NCBI RefSeq assembly: GCF_000835495.1
Contig: NW_015622547.1
Location: 1,240,001 to 1,304,000 of the forward strand
DNA: 64,000 nt
Origin: Cladophialophora immunda
Taxonomy: Eukaryota > Ascomycota > Eurotiomycetes > Chaetothyriales > Herpotrichiellaceae
Direction: 5' to 3'
Shown: piece by piece, positions 25,003-38,100 of the stretch
Layout of the letters: each line of letters begins with the position of its first letter
How positions within the stretch are numbered: position 1 is the first letter of the stretch
Position numbers and translations under genes: made by a program
Notes under the pieces: generated by a model
What the model was told of the DNA's origin: nothing
The model's input: the letters and a program-made list of their open reading frames with translations, nothing else
Database searches by the model: none

Positions 25003-26127
25003 TGGACGAGGACAAATGCACCTCGCGTTTCTTTCAGGCTTCCTGGGCCCTTTTTTCCTTCTCGCTTCCGTGCTGGATTTGGTGGTTGATTGCTCTGCGA
25101 TAGGGAGACTATCTTGCGACAAGAACGACGGGTAATGACAAATGGTTGACAATAAGAACAACGAATAAAAAAATCCAAGAAGAAAACGGATGCGCGCCGG
25201 GGTTGGTTTGATATAGGTATATATACACGAGGTAAGGGTTATGTAAGTCAGTCCTTTGAGGCTCCCCAGCTAGCTACATAGCTACATACACTACTCGTCG
25301 CTATTTGTTCCTTCTTAGGTACCTAAAGGTACTCGGGCTTACTCGTTTAGTGTCCATGTCCACCGCTGTGGCGCTCGCGGACGATGATTCAACAATCCGC
25401 CCCTGGAAACTGCCCTGTCAAACACGTTGCAGTTCCTGAGGAGTGCAACCCTTGGATTATTGCCGATTAAGCCCAGATCGATGTACCCGTACCCGTACCC
25501 ATTGGGGGCCCAAACCACATTTGGTTTGGTTTGGTGGGTGGGTGAGTGTGGTGGGCATTGCGCCGAGCGAAACCGTTACAGTGGCTGGGTGAAGAAGAAC
25601 GTTCGTGGGCATGACAATGTTGCTCTGCCTCGTGGGCAGGGAGAGACATTCAGTCGACGGCGCGGTACGCATGGGTTCACTTACTTGCGTTGCGCCAACG
25701 TGTCCCAACCGGCGGCGAGCGATAGGTCCTTAGACGTTCAAAGACATTACGAGTACCTCGAATTTGGAGCCTCTGGGAAGGGACAAACCCTACAAGTAGA
25801 AGGATTACCTAGACCTTGGGGCCCGCCCGGAAATCCTGACCCGGCCGACGAATAGGGAATTGTCCACTTCCACCGTGGGTGGTAAGATTTGCGATGGGTT
25901 TCGCTTTGGGGGCCGGATGCCAGGGGAGGGAGGGGGTGGGTGGTGGGCACTTATGCTATTAATGCTATCTTCACTCACGTCCTCTGATATCTTTTGGACA
26001 TATCAGGGCAGATCCTGGAAGTGGAGATAGTAAGACCAAAAGAAAACACTTCTCTAGATAATACTGCGACAATCCAAGCCTTGGGCCAAGCCAGAGTGTC
26101 CCTCCATCCACTCGCAAACGACAGCGG
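25003..26127. other. Intergenic region between NRPS and cupin gene
   Basis: 1.1 kb holding the 3' end region of the NRPS and the promoter of the cupin gene (both minus strand). There is an AT-rich TATATA stretch (25210-25230) and AGCTAC repeats (25268-25292). No gene is supported. Confidence 0.5.
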
Positions 26128-29100
26128 CTACGAGAAATCCAGCATCAAGTTTCTCATGCCGTCCATCATCCCAGTGACCTCGTCCTCCGAAAGCATGTCC
26201 TCTGGGGCGAAGACGCCCATGTCTAGGTAGCCGTCTTCGACTTTGGCTTCGATGTCAATGGCAGGCTGCAACGGGGACAAATGTCAGTCGAGGGGAATGG
26301 AAAAGGGGGCACGAAGTCGTGATATGGGATAAACTGACCATGCACCACCTCGTGGTATCTGCGTCGACTTCCATGCTGTTGATGAAAGGCGACGGCGCAT
26401 CAAGCCCCTGGGCCCTATCCTTCTGCTCAGGCGTCATTTCTGCATGAGTGACTCGTATTTCGCTGGATGGATCTCCCGATGGCAGTGCCTCCTCCGCGTT
26501 GTCTGGGAGAGACAAGAAATTGACAAAGGTGTCGACTTTGACGCCGCTCCAGGCATAAATGTCCCTCATACTGACTCCACAGTTCTCTGGCTTGGTGACT
26601 TCACCCAGATCATACTGGATTTGCAGAGCTGACTGAAGAAGGCTCTCCTGACCAGAGCGAACTCTGAGCGGAACAATGCTGAACGTCGGAGCCATCAGTT
26701 CCATAATCCCGTCGATATCAAGTGATCGGTTGGCGAGATAGATCCCAATCACAACATCCTCCCGTCCAGGGTTGGTCTCTTGTTGCCCTTCACCTAGCTC
26801 ACGACGGATAGCCCGGTAAATTCTGGCATATGCGGCGAAGAAGAGCGCTTGAATGCTAAGTCCATGATACTTCAGCCGGTTGCTCAGCCGGTCAACTGGC
26901 AAAAGCTTCGGAAGGAATTTCTCCACCCGTCGTGCTGCGAATGAGCCTCGACTCAAAAGTCGCAATGCACCTTGATCTTGACCAAGATAATGTGACCAGA
27001 ATTCTTCAGCTGCTGGACGAGCTGCTCGATTGCTGGAGATAAGAGTGCTCATATCTGTGTGGAGCTGGGTCTGGGAGCTGGTACCGGCACATAATCTCTC
27101 GAGCCGTGTTATGAACAGCTGGAAACCCACTGCATCATAAAGCGCGTGGTGAATGCGGAGGGCGACGAGCAATTCATTTCCCGTGGTGTCAAAGCGCATC
27201 GCCCAGGGGAAGTCGTACTTGTCCGCTGCCTCATTTTGGACCACAACCTGAAATGTTTCTGGCATCGCGCCGTCACTGTTATGAATGAAGAAGGTCCTCA
27301 GCAATGGGATTTCTTGGACAAGCTTCTTCAATGCCCGCTTTAAACACTCCAACGAGACGCCGGATACTTTGAGCCAGAAAAGGGGAAAGAACAAGTGGCC
27401 ATTGCTTGCACTCCACATATCAAGCATGTACGTCTGACCAGCGGTACATGGTAAGATCATTTCGAGGTCGCCCTCTGGTATCCTGATGCTCTTCTTCACG
27501 GCTTCAGGAATCGACAGGTCGGCTGTCGGCCCATTTAGCACACGGGAATCCTCCTTCATGGTAGCTTTGAGCTGTTCAGCGGCTACTGCCATCTTCACAA
27601 CCGTCTGTGCTCTGATGATCTGGCTTACTGGAAGCTGCACGCCCTCTTTTCTCAGCAGACTAGCCACTTTGATAGCGCTGACGCTATCCAGCCCAAGGTG
27701 GAACAGACCGATATTCTTTTTGACTTGCTCTTTTTCCAAGTTGGAGACTTTCGCAAGGACGTCCCTGATGATAGTCTCGGTAGGAGTCCAATTTTCTTGG
27801 CCTTGGGATTGCAGTAGATCGTCGTCAGGCTGAGAGTCCGTCTTTAGCCTGTCGCGCCTGCTACTGAGTAAGTCCACGGCTGGCAGACTGCAAATCGACG
27901 TCTTTCCGCCTTCTTCCCGCAAAAGAATCTGGTCAGGATTGTTCATCAGAGCTGCCAGAATGGTATCCAGATTGCTCAGGAGTGTCTGTCCAAATGCTTC
28001 GTCGGCCACTCCTTGTTGAAATGCAATAGTCCAGATCAGACCACTTGCATCGCCTTCCAATTCCACATTGACAGGATATGGCGGCGTGATGGATGTTCCG
28101 TCTGACGGCATTTCCTCCCACAACGCTGGGAGATCACCTTCAGCGGTTGGGAGCTTTTGGAATGTGAACAACGTGTTGAACAGTTCGTCATTCGCCCCCT
28201 GTTTTCGTGCGATACGAAGAGCCTCACTCAATGGGAAGTGCTGATATTCCGAGACTCGTACAACTGTATCGTGCACTCTCTGCAGGGCTTGCGATTTTGT
28301 CATGTTGGCTTCAATTAGAGGTCTGAAGGCGACGGTGTTGAAAGTTGGGAAGATCAGTCGATCCGAGCCTTCGGTGGTGCGACCGGAAAGAACAAGCCCG
28401 AAGCATACATCTAACTGACAGGTGTAGTGAATAAGTGCAATTGTCCAGCATGTTAGCCCGACCGTCTGAAGCGTCACTCCTTGCTGTCTACAGAACTTGA
28501 GGGCACTGGTTAGGCTGGTTTTCGACTGGTTGTGAAGCAAGACCGAGGAGCCGGAGTACCTGTGATCATCGATGGGCGCTTGGAAAATGGTGGGTTGCAT
28601 ATGCAGCAATCGAGACTCCCAGAACTTACGAGCCTCTGCGCTCTCTGCTTCACTGATTATCTCCTCGAGGTGTTCTTGATACTGACGGAGCACCGCCCCT
28701 TGGATTTTGCTGTTCGGAAACTGGTAGGCCATAGTGACTTCCTGGCGCAGCAGGTGCAATGACCAGGCGTCGTACAATGCATGTGGCATGGCGAGCACAA
28801 GGAAAGACGCGGTTTTCTCGCGCACGAGGGCAATGCTGGTCTGTTGGTCTGCCAAAGTTGGCTCGCTGGGGACATTCTTGAGACTTCTGATAACTTCATT
28901 CAATTTCTTGTCGTCGAAGATCGTCACCTCAACTCCTTCTTTCACCACATATTGCACAAAAGCCGTGTTCACGTCTGAGGAGTCGATAACCGCGAAGTGA
29001 GTCCTCAAGATTGGCTCTGTCTGGGAGACCTTTTCCCACGCTCCGACGAGCCTCTTTATATCAATGTTGGCGTTTAATTTGAAAGTCATGACGTTCAGAT

Positions 29101-32100
29101 ACTTGTCCGATTCCAGGAGCAGACCTTCCTGCATCGGTGTGACTGGGAAGATTGCCTCCACGCTTTCCAGGTTGATCCCATGGCCTTGCAGCATATGTCG
29201 ATAGCTTATCTGCCGCTCCCCAATGGAAGGCACCCGCTCCCCATTTGTGGTTCTTGCTCGGGTCTCTGTGCTTGAAGTGGCTGCCACAGCAATCCCCGCA
29301 ACGGTGGGCGATCTCATGATTGCGCTCACGGTGACTCTCAAGCCACTGTTCTTAACCCGAGCTGCGAGCTTCATTGCTTCTATGCTGTCCAAACCTAATT
29401 CGAAGATCGTGGGCCTGTGCCGATGTATCCTGTTTTCTTCCACGGACGCGAGCTTGGCAATTTCAGATCGAATGATTGTCTCTGTAGGGCTCAAAGCGAT
29501 GTCATGGTCCTCTTCACAGACACCGTCAGAGGCTGAGAGGTCCGTTTTGGGCTCTCCATTCAGAGTTCCGGGGTCTCGTAGCAGGCAAAAATCGGTGGGC
29601 AGGATTACACCCATCTTTTCTGGTCTGCGAACCACATCAATGTACATGTTCAGCAAGTGGCTCGCCCTTTCTGTGCTCAGATATTGTGACTTTGCGATCA
29701 GCGTGACGTGGAATTCAGTGCCTTTCTGCTCTACCTCAATGTTCAGAGGATAATCGGGCGAGCTGTCTGTCGGAACTTCTCGCCAGAGTGTGCTGGCATC
29801 AAGATCCAATGATGCCTTCTGGAAAACAAACAACGTGTCAAACAGAGCCTGGCTTGCATTCAGTCCCAGGTATTGAACGATCTTCCTCAGAGGCGTGTGT
29901 TGATAAGGGATGATATCAACATTGAATTGGTGACATGCTTGGACGAGATCGGAGACCGCCGCTCCGTCTTTGAGGGAATTGATGGCACATGGAATGGTGT
30001 TGAACATCGGGCCGATGACATCCTCTATTTCTTCTCTGGCGGTGGCTCTGCCTGACACCACCACACCTATTGTGGGACTGAAGTTGAATTCCTTTGCCAT
30101 CACATAGAGTAGCGTGGCCTGGAAATAAGCTGAGACTGTGACGTTCAGTTCATTGCACAAGGTTTGCAGATGGTCGATGCTTAGATGGTCCCTCAAGACG
30201 ACACAATGAGTATCTGTCTCGTGCTCTGCATAGGTTATCGGTAGTTTCTGTGGCCGGATGCGAGCCAGGTGCGACAGCCAGAATTCCCTCTCATCCGGCA
30301 GCTGACATAACGGACCGCAGGGCAAGGCCTCGTAGAATTGCATTTTGGGGTTGTGGACCTCCTCAGGGTGCTCATATTGTTGCTTGACTTGCTTCAACAG
30401 TATCGGAAGACTGTTTCCATCATAGAGCCCGTGAAAGATTCGGAGAATCATGAAACCACCGTTTCCAGACTTTCCCAACTCGACCTTCCAAGGCAATGAT
30501 GTAGACAGAGATCTGACAGTTCCGACCCAATCCTTGAAGGAGGAGTCCTGCAACTTGCGGATGCCGCCGTTTCTCACCTCGTACCTGATCAAATTAACTG
30601 CGCTGTCGTACTTACGCAGCACAACTTGAGCAAAACCATCAGCTGTTGGTACGAAGTATGTCCTCAGGATAGAAATTGAGCGCTGGACGGCACCCCAGGC
30701 ACTTTTCAGTCGCTGAATATCGGTATTCGGATTGAGTTTAAAGAGGAAACAGGAGAAATAAACCGTGTCATCGAGTCCACTCTGCATGACCCTGGAAATC
30801 ATGCCTTCTTGTAATGGCGTGCAAGGTGCGATGGACTCAATGTTTTCAGGTGAAACACCCATACTTCGCGCGATTTCTCCATAGTGGGCGTCATGGAATG
30901 ATTGCATTCTCTTGCGAGCGATTTCCACGGCTTGGATCTGGTGTGAGTCGGCCTCCCGAATGATCGCTCGAGCTAGATCTTGGACGACAGAGTGCTTGAG
31001 GATCATTCCAACTTCGGCGTTCTGAAATCCTTTCCGCTTGAGAGCCCTTGCAAGCCCAATGGCTGAGATGGAATCCAGCCCGAGTTCAAACAATCTCGAG
31101 GTTGGCTTGATGTCCGATATCTGGATTCGCAAGAAAGATGCCAGCACACTAGCAACCTGATCGTAATACTGAAGGGCTTCCGGGGATGATGCATAACTTC
31201 CGCTGGGTTCGTCTTGCGCTGCCCCTGGCAGATTTTCCTCGTACATGGCTTTCAGCGATTTATGATCAACCTTGTTGTTGACTGACAAGGGCAGAGAAGA
31301 GACTGCAAGGATGTATGAGGGCACCATGTACGCTGGCAATTTGTCAGAGCAGCCCATCCGAATCTTGGTAGCAAGGTCCTGCGACTCCCCGGTCGCTACG
31401 AGCGAAGGTTTCTCGTTCTTCGCCCGTCTGTGGGCTGTCGAGAAGAAAGTTACTAGCTGGTCTTTCTGTTGTGTCGGGTGCTTCAAGACCATGGTAGCAA
31501 CATCCCTGATTTTGCTGTCCGCACTCATAGCAATATGATTGATCTCGCCAATCTCCAGGCGCTGCCCACGTAACTTGACCTGGTCATCGATTCTGCCCAG
31601 AAATTCGAAGCTGTCGTCATGCAGGAGGCGGACAAGATCACCGGTGCGGTAGACCCTCGTACCATATTCCGTCAACACCACGAATTTCTCTTTTGTAAGG
31701 TCGGGCCGGTTGAGATACCCCTTTCCTACTAGAGGTCCAGACAAACAAAGCTCGCCGACGGCGCCCCGAAGAACAGGAGTTTGTGACGAAGGCTCCAAAA
31801 CAAAAGAGCCCACATTGTCCCATTGTTGACCAATATTGGTGGGTTTCGCATGCTTGGGGACTTGCCGATGCACTGTGCAGCCGATCGTCACTTCACTCGG
31901 CCCATAGAAATTGTAGAGACAACCTGCATCGCCCCAAGTTTCCAAGATATCCTGGCTGACTTGCTCGCCGCCGACGATAAAGACTCCTCCGCATAGACTT
32001 GGTACATCTTCGGGTGTGAGCAACCTTGCCAAACTGGGGGTGAGGTCGAGGTGCGTTATCTCGAGAGCGTTGATAGTTCCCGGAAGATCCTCGAACAAAA

Positions 32101-35100
32101 GATCTCGGGTGGCAGAGGTCACGATGATGCCGACACTCCAACTCCAGTATTGTTCCAGCACACTGACATCGAAGTGGAAGGATGCGAACTGCAACCACCG
32201 AGATGATTCCTTCCATCTACCACAGAAAATCCGCTGGAACGACAACATTGCTTGGACTGCGCTGTCATGGCTGATCAAGCAGCCTTTCGGGGTTCCTGTA
32301 GTTCCTGAGGTGTACAGACAGTAGCAGACGGCTTGGGTATGCAGCTCTTTCGAGAGGAGAGGTTTTTCGCCAGACAACTCCTGCCAGCTATCATTGTCAA
32401 TGGCCAAAGCAGACACACCTGGAATAGTGTTGAACTCGGACGTCTTGTCGTCGGTCGTCAGCACAATCTCACAGCCAGAATCGCGAAGGATAAATTCCTT
32501 CCTCGAAGTTGGTGCACCCGGATCAATGGCAATGTAACCGCATCCTGATTTGAGTACTCCCAATATTGCAAAAGAAGCTTCGGGGCATTTATCGAAGCAA
32601 ACAGCGACGAGATCCCCAACTTGCAACCCTTTGCTCTGGATCAGTCGAGCGATTTTGTTTCCATTTGAATCCAACTGGGCGTAACTCCAAACTTGCTTTA
32701 TTGGAGTCATTCCCTGCAAGCCTTGGACAAACTCGAGAGCAGTGTTTTCTGGTTTCTCCTTCGCTGTCAGCTCCACAAATTCATGCAGGTAGCGGACGGT
32801 AGATGGGATCCGTTCTTCTTTCGCAGGCACAACCGACACAACAGGCTGTGGAAGCCTCGAAGCATATGTTGCTTGTGTGAGCAGGCTCTTCATCAGTTCT
32901 TCAAACTCTTGAAGTACATACACAGCTTGATCTGGTGGTATAACCGCTTCGCGGAAGGTTACCTGAAGATCCAGCGCATCGTTCTCTCGAGGAATGAGCT
33001 CCAAGGATATTGTGTACTCTGCATTGGCATTATCTTTGATGAGCGCCCACGGTCTGTCTGGGCCCTTTTCGGCTTCGTATTTTTGCAGAACGATCACGGT
33101 GTCGAACAGATCACTTTCAGCCTGCACCCATCGTTTGATCGAGCTTAGTGGACTATGCTGATGTTTCAATACCCCCGCGCATCGTCTAACAGCTGATTGT
33201 AAAAGGTCGGTCCTGTCATGAGAAAGTCTCATCGCAAACGGCACAGTGTTGATGCAAGGAAATGCAACCCTGTTTTCTTCTTCGTCAAAATCCCGTCCAG
33301 AAAGTATGACCCCGAATGTGATATGGTCCTGGGCAGTATACGCTGCAAGTAAAACAGCCCAAGCTGCAGCGGCCAGGGCTTGCATTGTTGCTCCTCTAGT
33401 TGCGCATGCATTCTCGAGTGATTTCAGAGACATGCTGCACTGCCGAGTCGCGACACGATAGTTGTCAGTCTCTTGATTGTAGACTTTCAAGTCCGGAAAG
33501 CGAGTTAAGCACATATCAGCAGATACCTTCTCCCAGAATGCCCTCGAACTTTCGTCTCTGCTCAAGCCCAAGATTTTTGAAACGACCGGAGCAAGAGGGA
33601 CAATCGATGGCAGCTGCAAGCCTGCATACGAACGAGCAACATCGCCCAATATGATGTCTAGAGATTGTGCATCATAAAGAGCATGCACCATGGAGAGTTC
33701 AAGGGTTGAAGAGGAGCCTGTTTTGGACACCCGAATATGCCATGGTGGTTGAGTGAGACTCCGCATGTTTGTAGAGCTCTCTTCGCCTTTCCCTTGTCGT
33801 ATTTGCGTTGAATCGTCAGCCCACGGCAGCTGTACTGCATCTGGACGATATATAATCATGACGAATGGAGTTTTGGGGTCGTCTGTCTCAGCGAAGCCAG
33901 TCCTTAGCATTGCGTGCGATTGCAAAGCAAGAGACCAAGCACGTCGTAACCTTGATAAATCCACATCGTTGTCCAGCTTGAAGTGCATATGATTGAAATA
34001 GAGCCTGTAGTTCGATCGAAGGAACTGCGAGAGAATTCCTGATTGTATAGGTGTGCAGGGCCATACAGATTGGACTCTGGATTCGTCAAGGCTATTATTT
34101 TGACAAATCGATCGCCGACAACTCTCTTCATAGGAACCAAGATCGAAGAGCCGATGTATTTGGCCTTTTCCAACCCCAGAGTCGCAGATACTGGCGATAT
34201 TTCTGACACTTGCAGCTTCCAAAATGGCCCCAGTCGATATATCGAACCCTCTTTTTCGCAGCTTTGCCGCAATTTGCACGGCATTGATGCTGTCGAACCC
34301 CAGACTAAAGACTGTCGTGTCCCTGAAGATCTTTGGAAGAGCATCGGGTTGCAATTTCACAAGTATATCCTTAACTAATGTCTCCGTGCGAGACAAATCT
34401 TCATCGACGGAAACCTGCCCGTCGATTGGGGTCGCAGCAGCTGAGCTTGCAAGAACAATCAATGGTTTGGAAGGTTGCACCCTTGGCAGCATCCTGGCGA
34501 TGAAGGAATAGTCCAAAGCTCTTGCTTGCGGATATTTGGCGGTGTGCGAGAGAAGGGCGTCGTAGACATCCAGAAACTTACCCAGTGTCTTCCGTTCAGC
34601 AACCTCAGAGTGCAGCTTGAGGGTGAATGTGTCGGCATTCGAATTCATCGTAATCTCAAGTATGAAGGGGAAAGACATATCCCCTGAGTCTTCAACCAGA
34701 GTCCAGACCTGATTATCGAGCCGCAGTTCGTCTTGTTGGAGCAAAATCAATGTATCAAATAATGCTCTACCTTGGGTGTCAACTGCTCGCTGGATTTGAC
34801 GAAGTGAGCTCGATTGATATGGTAGAGTCTCGACATTCATCTGTTGAATGCAGTGACACAACTCCTGGTTCGATTCATCTGGCTGCAACTGTATCCTCGC
34901 TGGAATTGTATTGAAGCATGGAGCGACCATGCTCTCCACGCCATCGATAGGAAGGTTGCGACCGCTAAGGACGTTGCCAAAGCAGATATCCTGACTTTCG
35001 AAGACACAAGAGAGAAGCCGACACCACGGAGCTTGAAACAGGGCCAAGGGGGTCGAAAGTATCTTTCGCGCACGTCGTTGAAGTTCTGAGACACCGATTG

Positions 35101-38100
35101 TTGCCCTCCGTTCGACCAACAAATGAGTGTCAGGGGCAGCCTTATCCTCCGGCAATATGGCTTCACTTAGCTTGTATAAAGAAGCACCCTGTAGCTTTGT
35201 GCGCCAGAAATTATATGTGCCACCAGTATTCGAGGCTTCCATGAATGACAGATAGCTATCGAAGGGCGTTGTAGGAGGTAGTTGGCGACCGTGATAAAGG
35301 GATTGAATCTCGCTTAACAGCACGGCCATTGCCTCTGCATCATAAAGACCGTGATGCATTTTCAGAATCAGCTCTGTACTCTCTCTGACTTCAAGGCTCC
35401 ACGGTGGGATCATGAGACCATCCAAAGCATAACTCAGGTGTTTCGTGCCTTCTTCCAGCCAGGGAAGTTGGAAGTTCTTCAATACCACCTGCACGAAGGG
35501 AGAGTCAGAGGAGTCAGTCACGGCAAAGCCTGTGCGAAGAATCTGATGTCTTGCCACTGCGAGTTCCCATGCTTGCCGTAGCGTCGACATATTGCCGCAG
35601 ACTTTGAACCGTAAAGTGTTTCGATAAACTCGAGAAGAAGCATCCATCGAGCTGGTCACCATAGATTCTTGTAAAGGCGTACATGGAAGGATCCTGTCTA
35701 CTTCCAGGCCCGCCCGAGAATAAAGGCCGCGGACTTGGCCTTCCCACTTTTTGAAGAGGCGACCCAGATCGTCCTTATCGTAGAACGTCTTTTGCTCTGA
35801 AACGTGTCTCTCAATGTGCCTCATTAGTTGTCCGACGGATGGATTTTTCATCAATGAGGATATCTCCACGACGGGATAATGGTCTCTGAGGGCTCGAGAG
35901 ACGCGTATCGCGCTGATGGAATCTAAACCAAGGGAATAGAATGAGGTGGAACGGTTGATCTTCGCAGGACTGACGCCTAGTGCATCAGCAACGACACGAG
36001 CAATAATGCATTCGGAATCGGAAAGGCGATCAACACTTTCCGACAGCTTGCTGCCTCTGGACATGGCCTGAAGCTGTTCTACATCGAGATTGCGATAGTA
36101 GTTGATCAAATCGGCTCGGTTGACCTTACCCTGGCGTGTCAGTGGTATCTTGTCAAGTTGGATAAGGCTCTCAGGTATCATGTAATCCGGCAAGCCATTT
36201 GCCAATGTCTCGAAGATGCTGATGTTCATTCCGTCAGGGATCGTTGACCTGTGGGATTGACGCGGAGTCCAAAAAGCAACAAGTCTGCTTGTATCATCAC
36301 CTTTGTCGATGACCAGGGATACCGCATCTTCAACTTCATTACACTTGATCAGGGCAGAATTCACCTCTCCTAGTTCAATCCTCTGGCCCCGGATCTTGAC
36401 CTGATCGTCTTCTCGGCCTAATATGACCAAAGAGTCGTCACAAAGAAGCCTTCCGATGTCGCCTGAGCGGTAAAGCCGACCATATTCGGGATGATCGAAG
36501 AAGCGCTTCGAGGTCAACACCTGGTCAAGATATCCGCGTCCCACTTGTTCTCCACCAATCCATATCTCGCCTGCTCCGCCTTTTAATAGTGGTCGAAATT
36601 GCAAGAAAGATTGATCAACGGACTCTTGCCTTTGGCAAATGAAGACGGACGTATTCGGTAGCGGAGGGCCAACATTGTTTAGTATGTCAGACTTTGAGAC
36701 CTGGGGTCGAACGTTACATATGTTTGTCGTCTCACTAGGTCCGTAACCTTGGTACAGTCCGTGTTCGGCCCAATCTGAGAACACTTTCGAGTTCATGGGC
36801 TCTCCTGCGGTAACCAGCATTTTCACGTGCGGGATATTGTCAGGTCGAACAAGCGATGCCACCGAAGGGGTCATACTCAAATGTGTTATATCCAGCTGGT
36901 TGATGAAGAGTTCAAGGTCTCTGAACAGGACATCATTTGACGCTGTGCACAAAGTCATCCCCTTGTGCCAAGCCCAAAAGATCTCAAAGACTGAGACGTC
37001 AAATGCTGGGGAGCAGGCTTGCAGTAGTCGATCTGTCTCAGGGTCACACGGGTAAATACGTGACAGCTCCTCCAGATTACTTAGCAGGTTCCGACGGCTG
37101 AGGAGGACGCCTTTGGGAACTCCAGTGCTGCCAGAGGTGAACACTGCGTATGCTAATTGATCACCCTTCAGTGATGGGTTGTTGCAGATACTCCTCGCGG
37201 AATGATGCTCCAATAAACTAGCTATGGAGATTGAAGTTGGTCCATCAGTCTCCTCTGTTTCCCGCACATGCTCTGTTGAAAGAGTAAGCCTGCACCGAGC
37301 TTCGGCCAAGATTTGGCGGACTCGAGCTGCTGGCGTTCGAGGGTCGATACATATGTATGCGCCTCCAGCCATAATGGTCCCAAGGATGCCAATGTAGAGA
37401 AGGGTCGATCGAGAGCCGATTATGCAGACAAGATCGTCAATCTGCACATTGTACTCAGTTCGCAACACAGAGCCAACGATTCGGGCGCGTTTGTAAAGGT
37501 CGCTATAAGTGAGGGTTTCCTTTTCCACCTGGCTCGTGCGCTCATTGATGCTATGCACGAACTCAACGGCTGCTCTTTCTGGGCACGATTCGGCAAGTTC
37601 TGAGATGGTTGTTGTTAGATCGAAGTCTCCGCTGAAGTTCTGGAAGCTGGTGTTGGCCAAAGACAAAGTATTCTTGTCAAAACTTTCCCAAAAGCAGTTC
37701 AGACTAAGGTCAAGGTTGCTCATAATTCGAGAAGCAGCAGTGTCAAGCTGACGCGTCAAAAGCATCGCATGGTCTTCTGGAACAAGCGCTGTATCAAAAG
37801 TCAACTTGAGGTGGACTTGACCCTGACGGGGCTCAAATTCTAGCACTATCGCATATTCCAAGGCATCATGCGTCCTCAGCGTTGCGACTTTGGTGCGATC
37901 TCTGCGATTCTCTTCACTGTCTTGTTGCCAAACGCACAGCGTATCAAACAGCTTATCTCCAGGGCGGAGACCTGCCGCATTGTTGATGTCCCGCAGGGCA
38001 ATACTCCCGTGTCGAAGGGTCTGGGTGCGTTGTCTCTGGACATGGTTGAGGACATCATGTACTGTTCTCAAAGCACTGGTATCGACACGAAGAGGGAATA

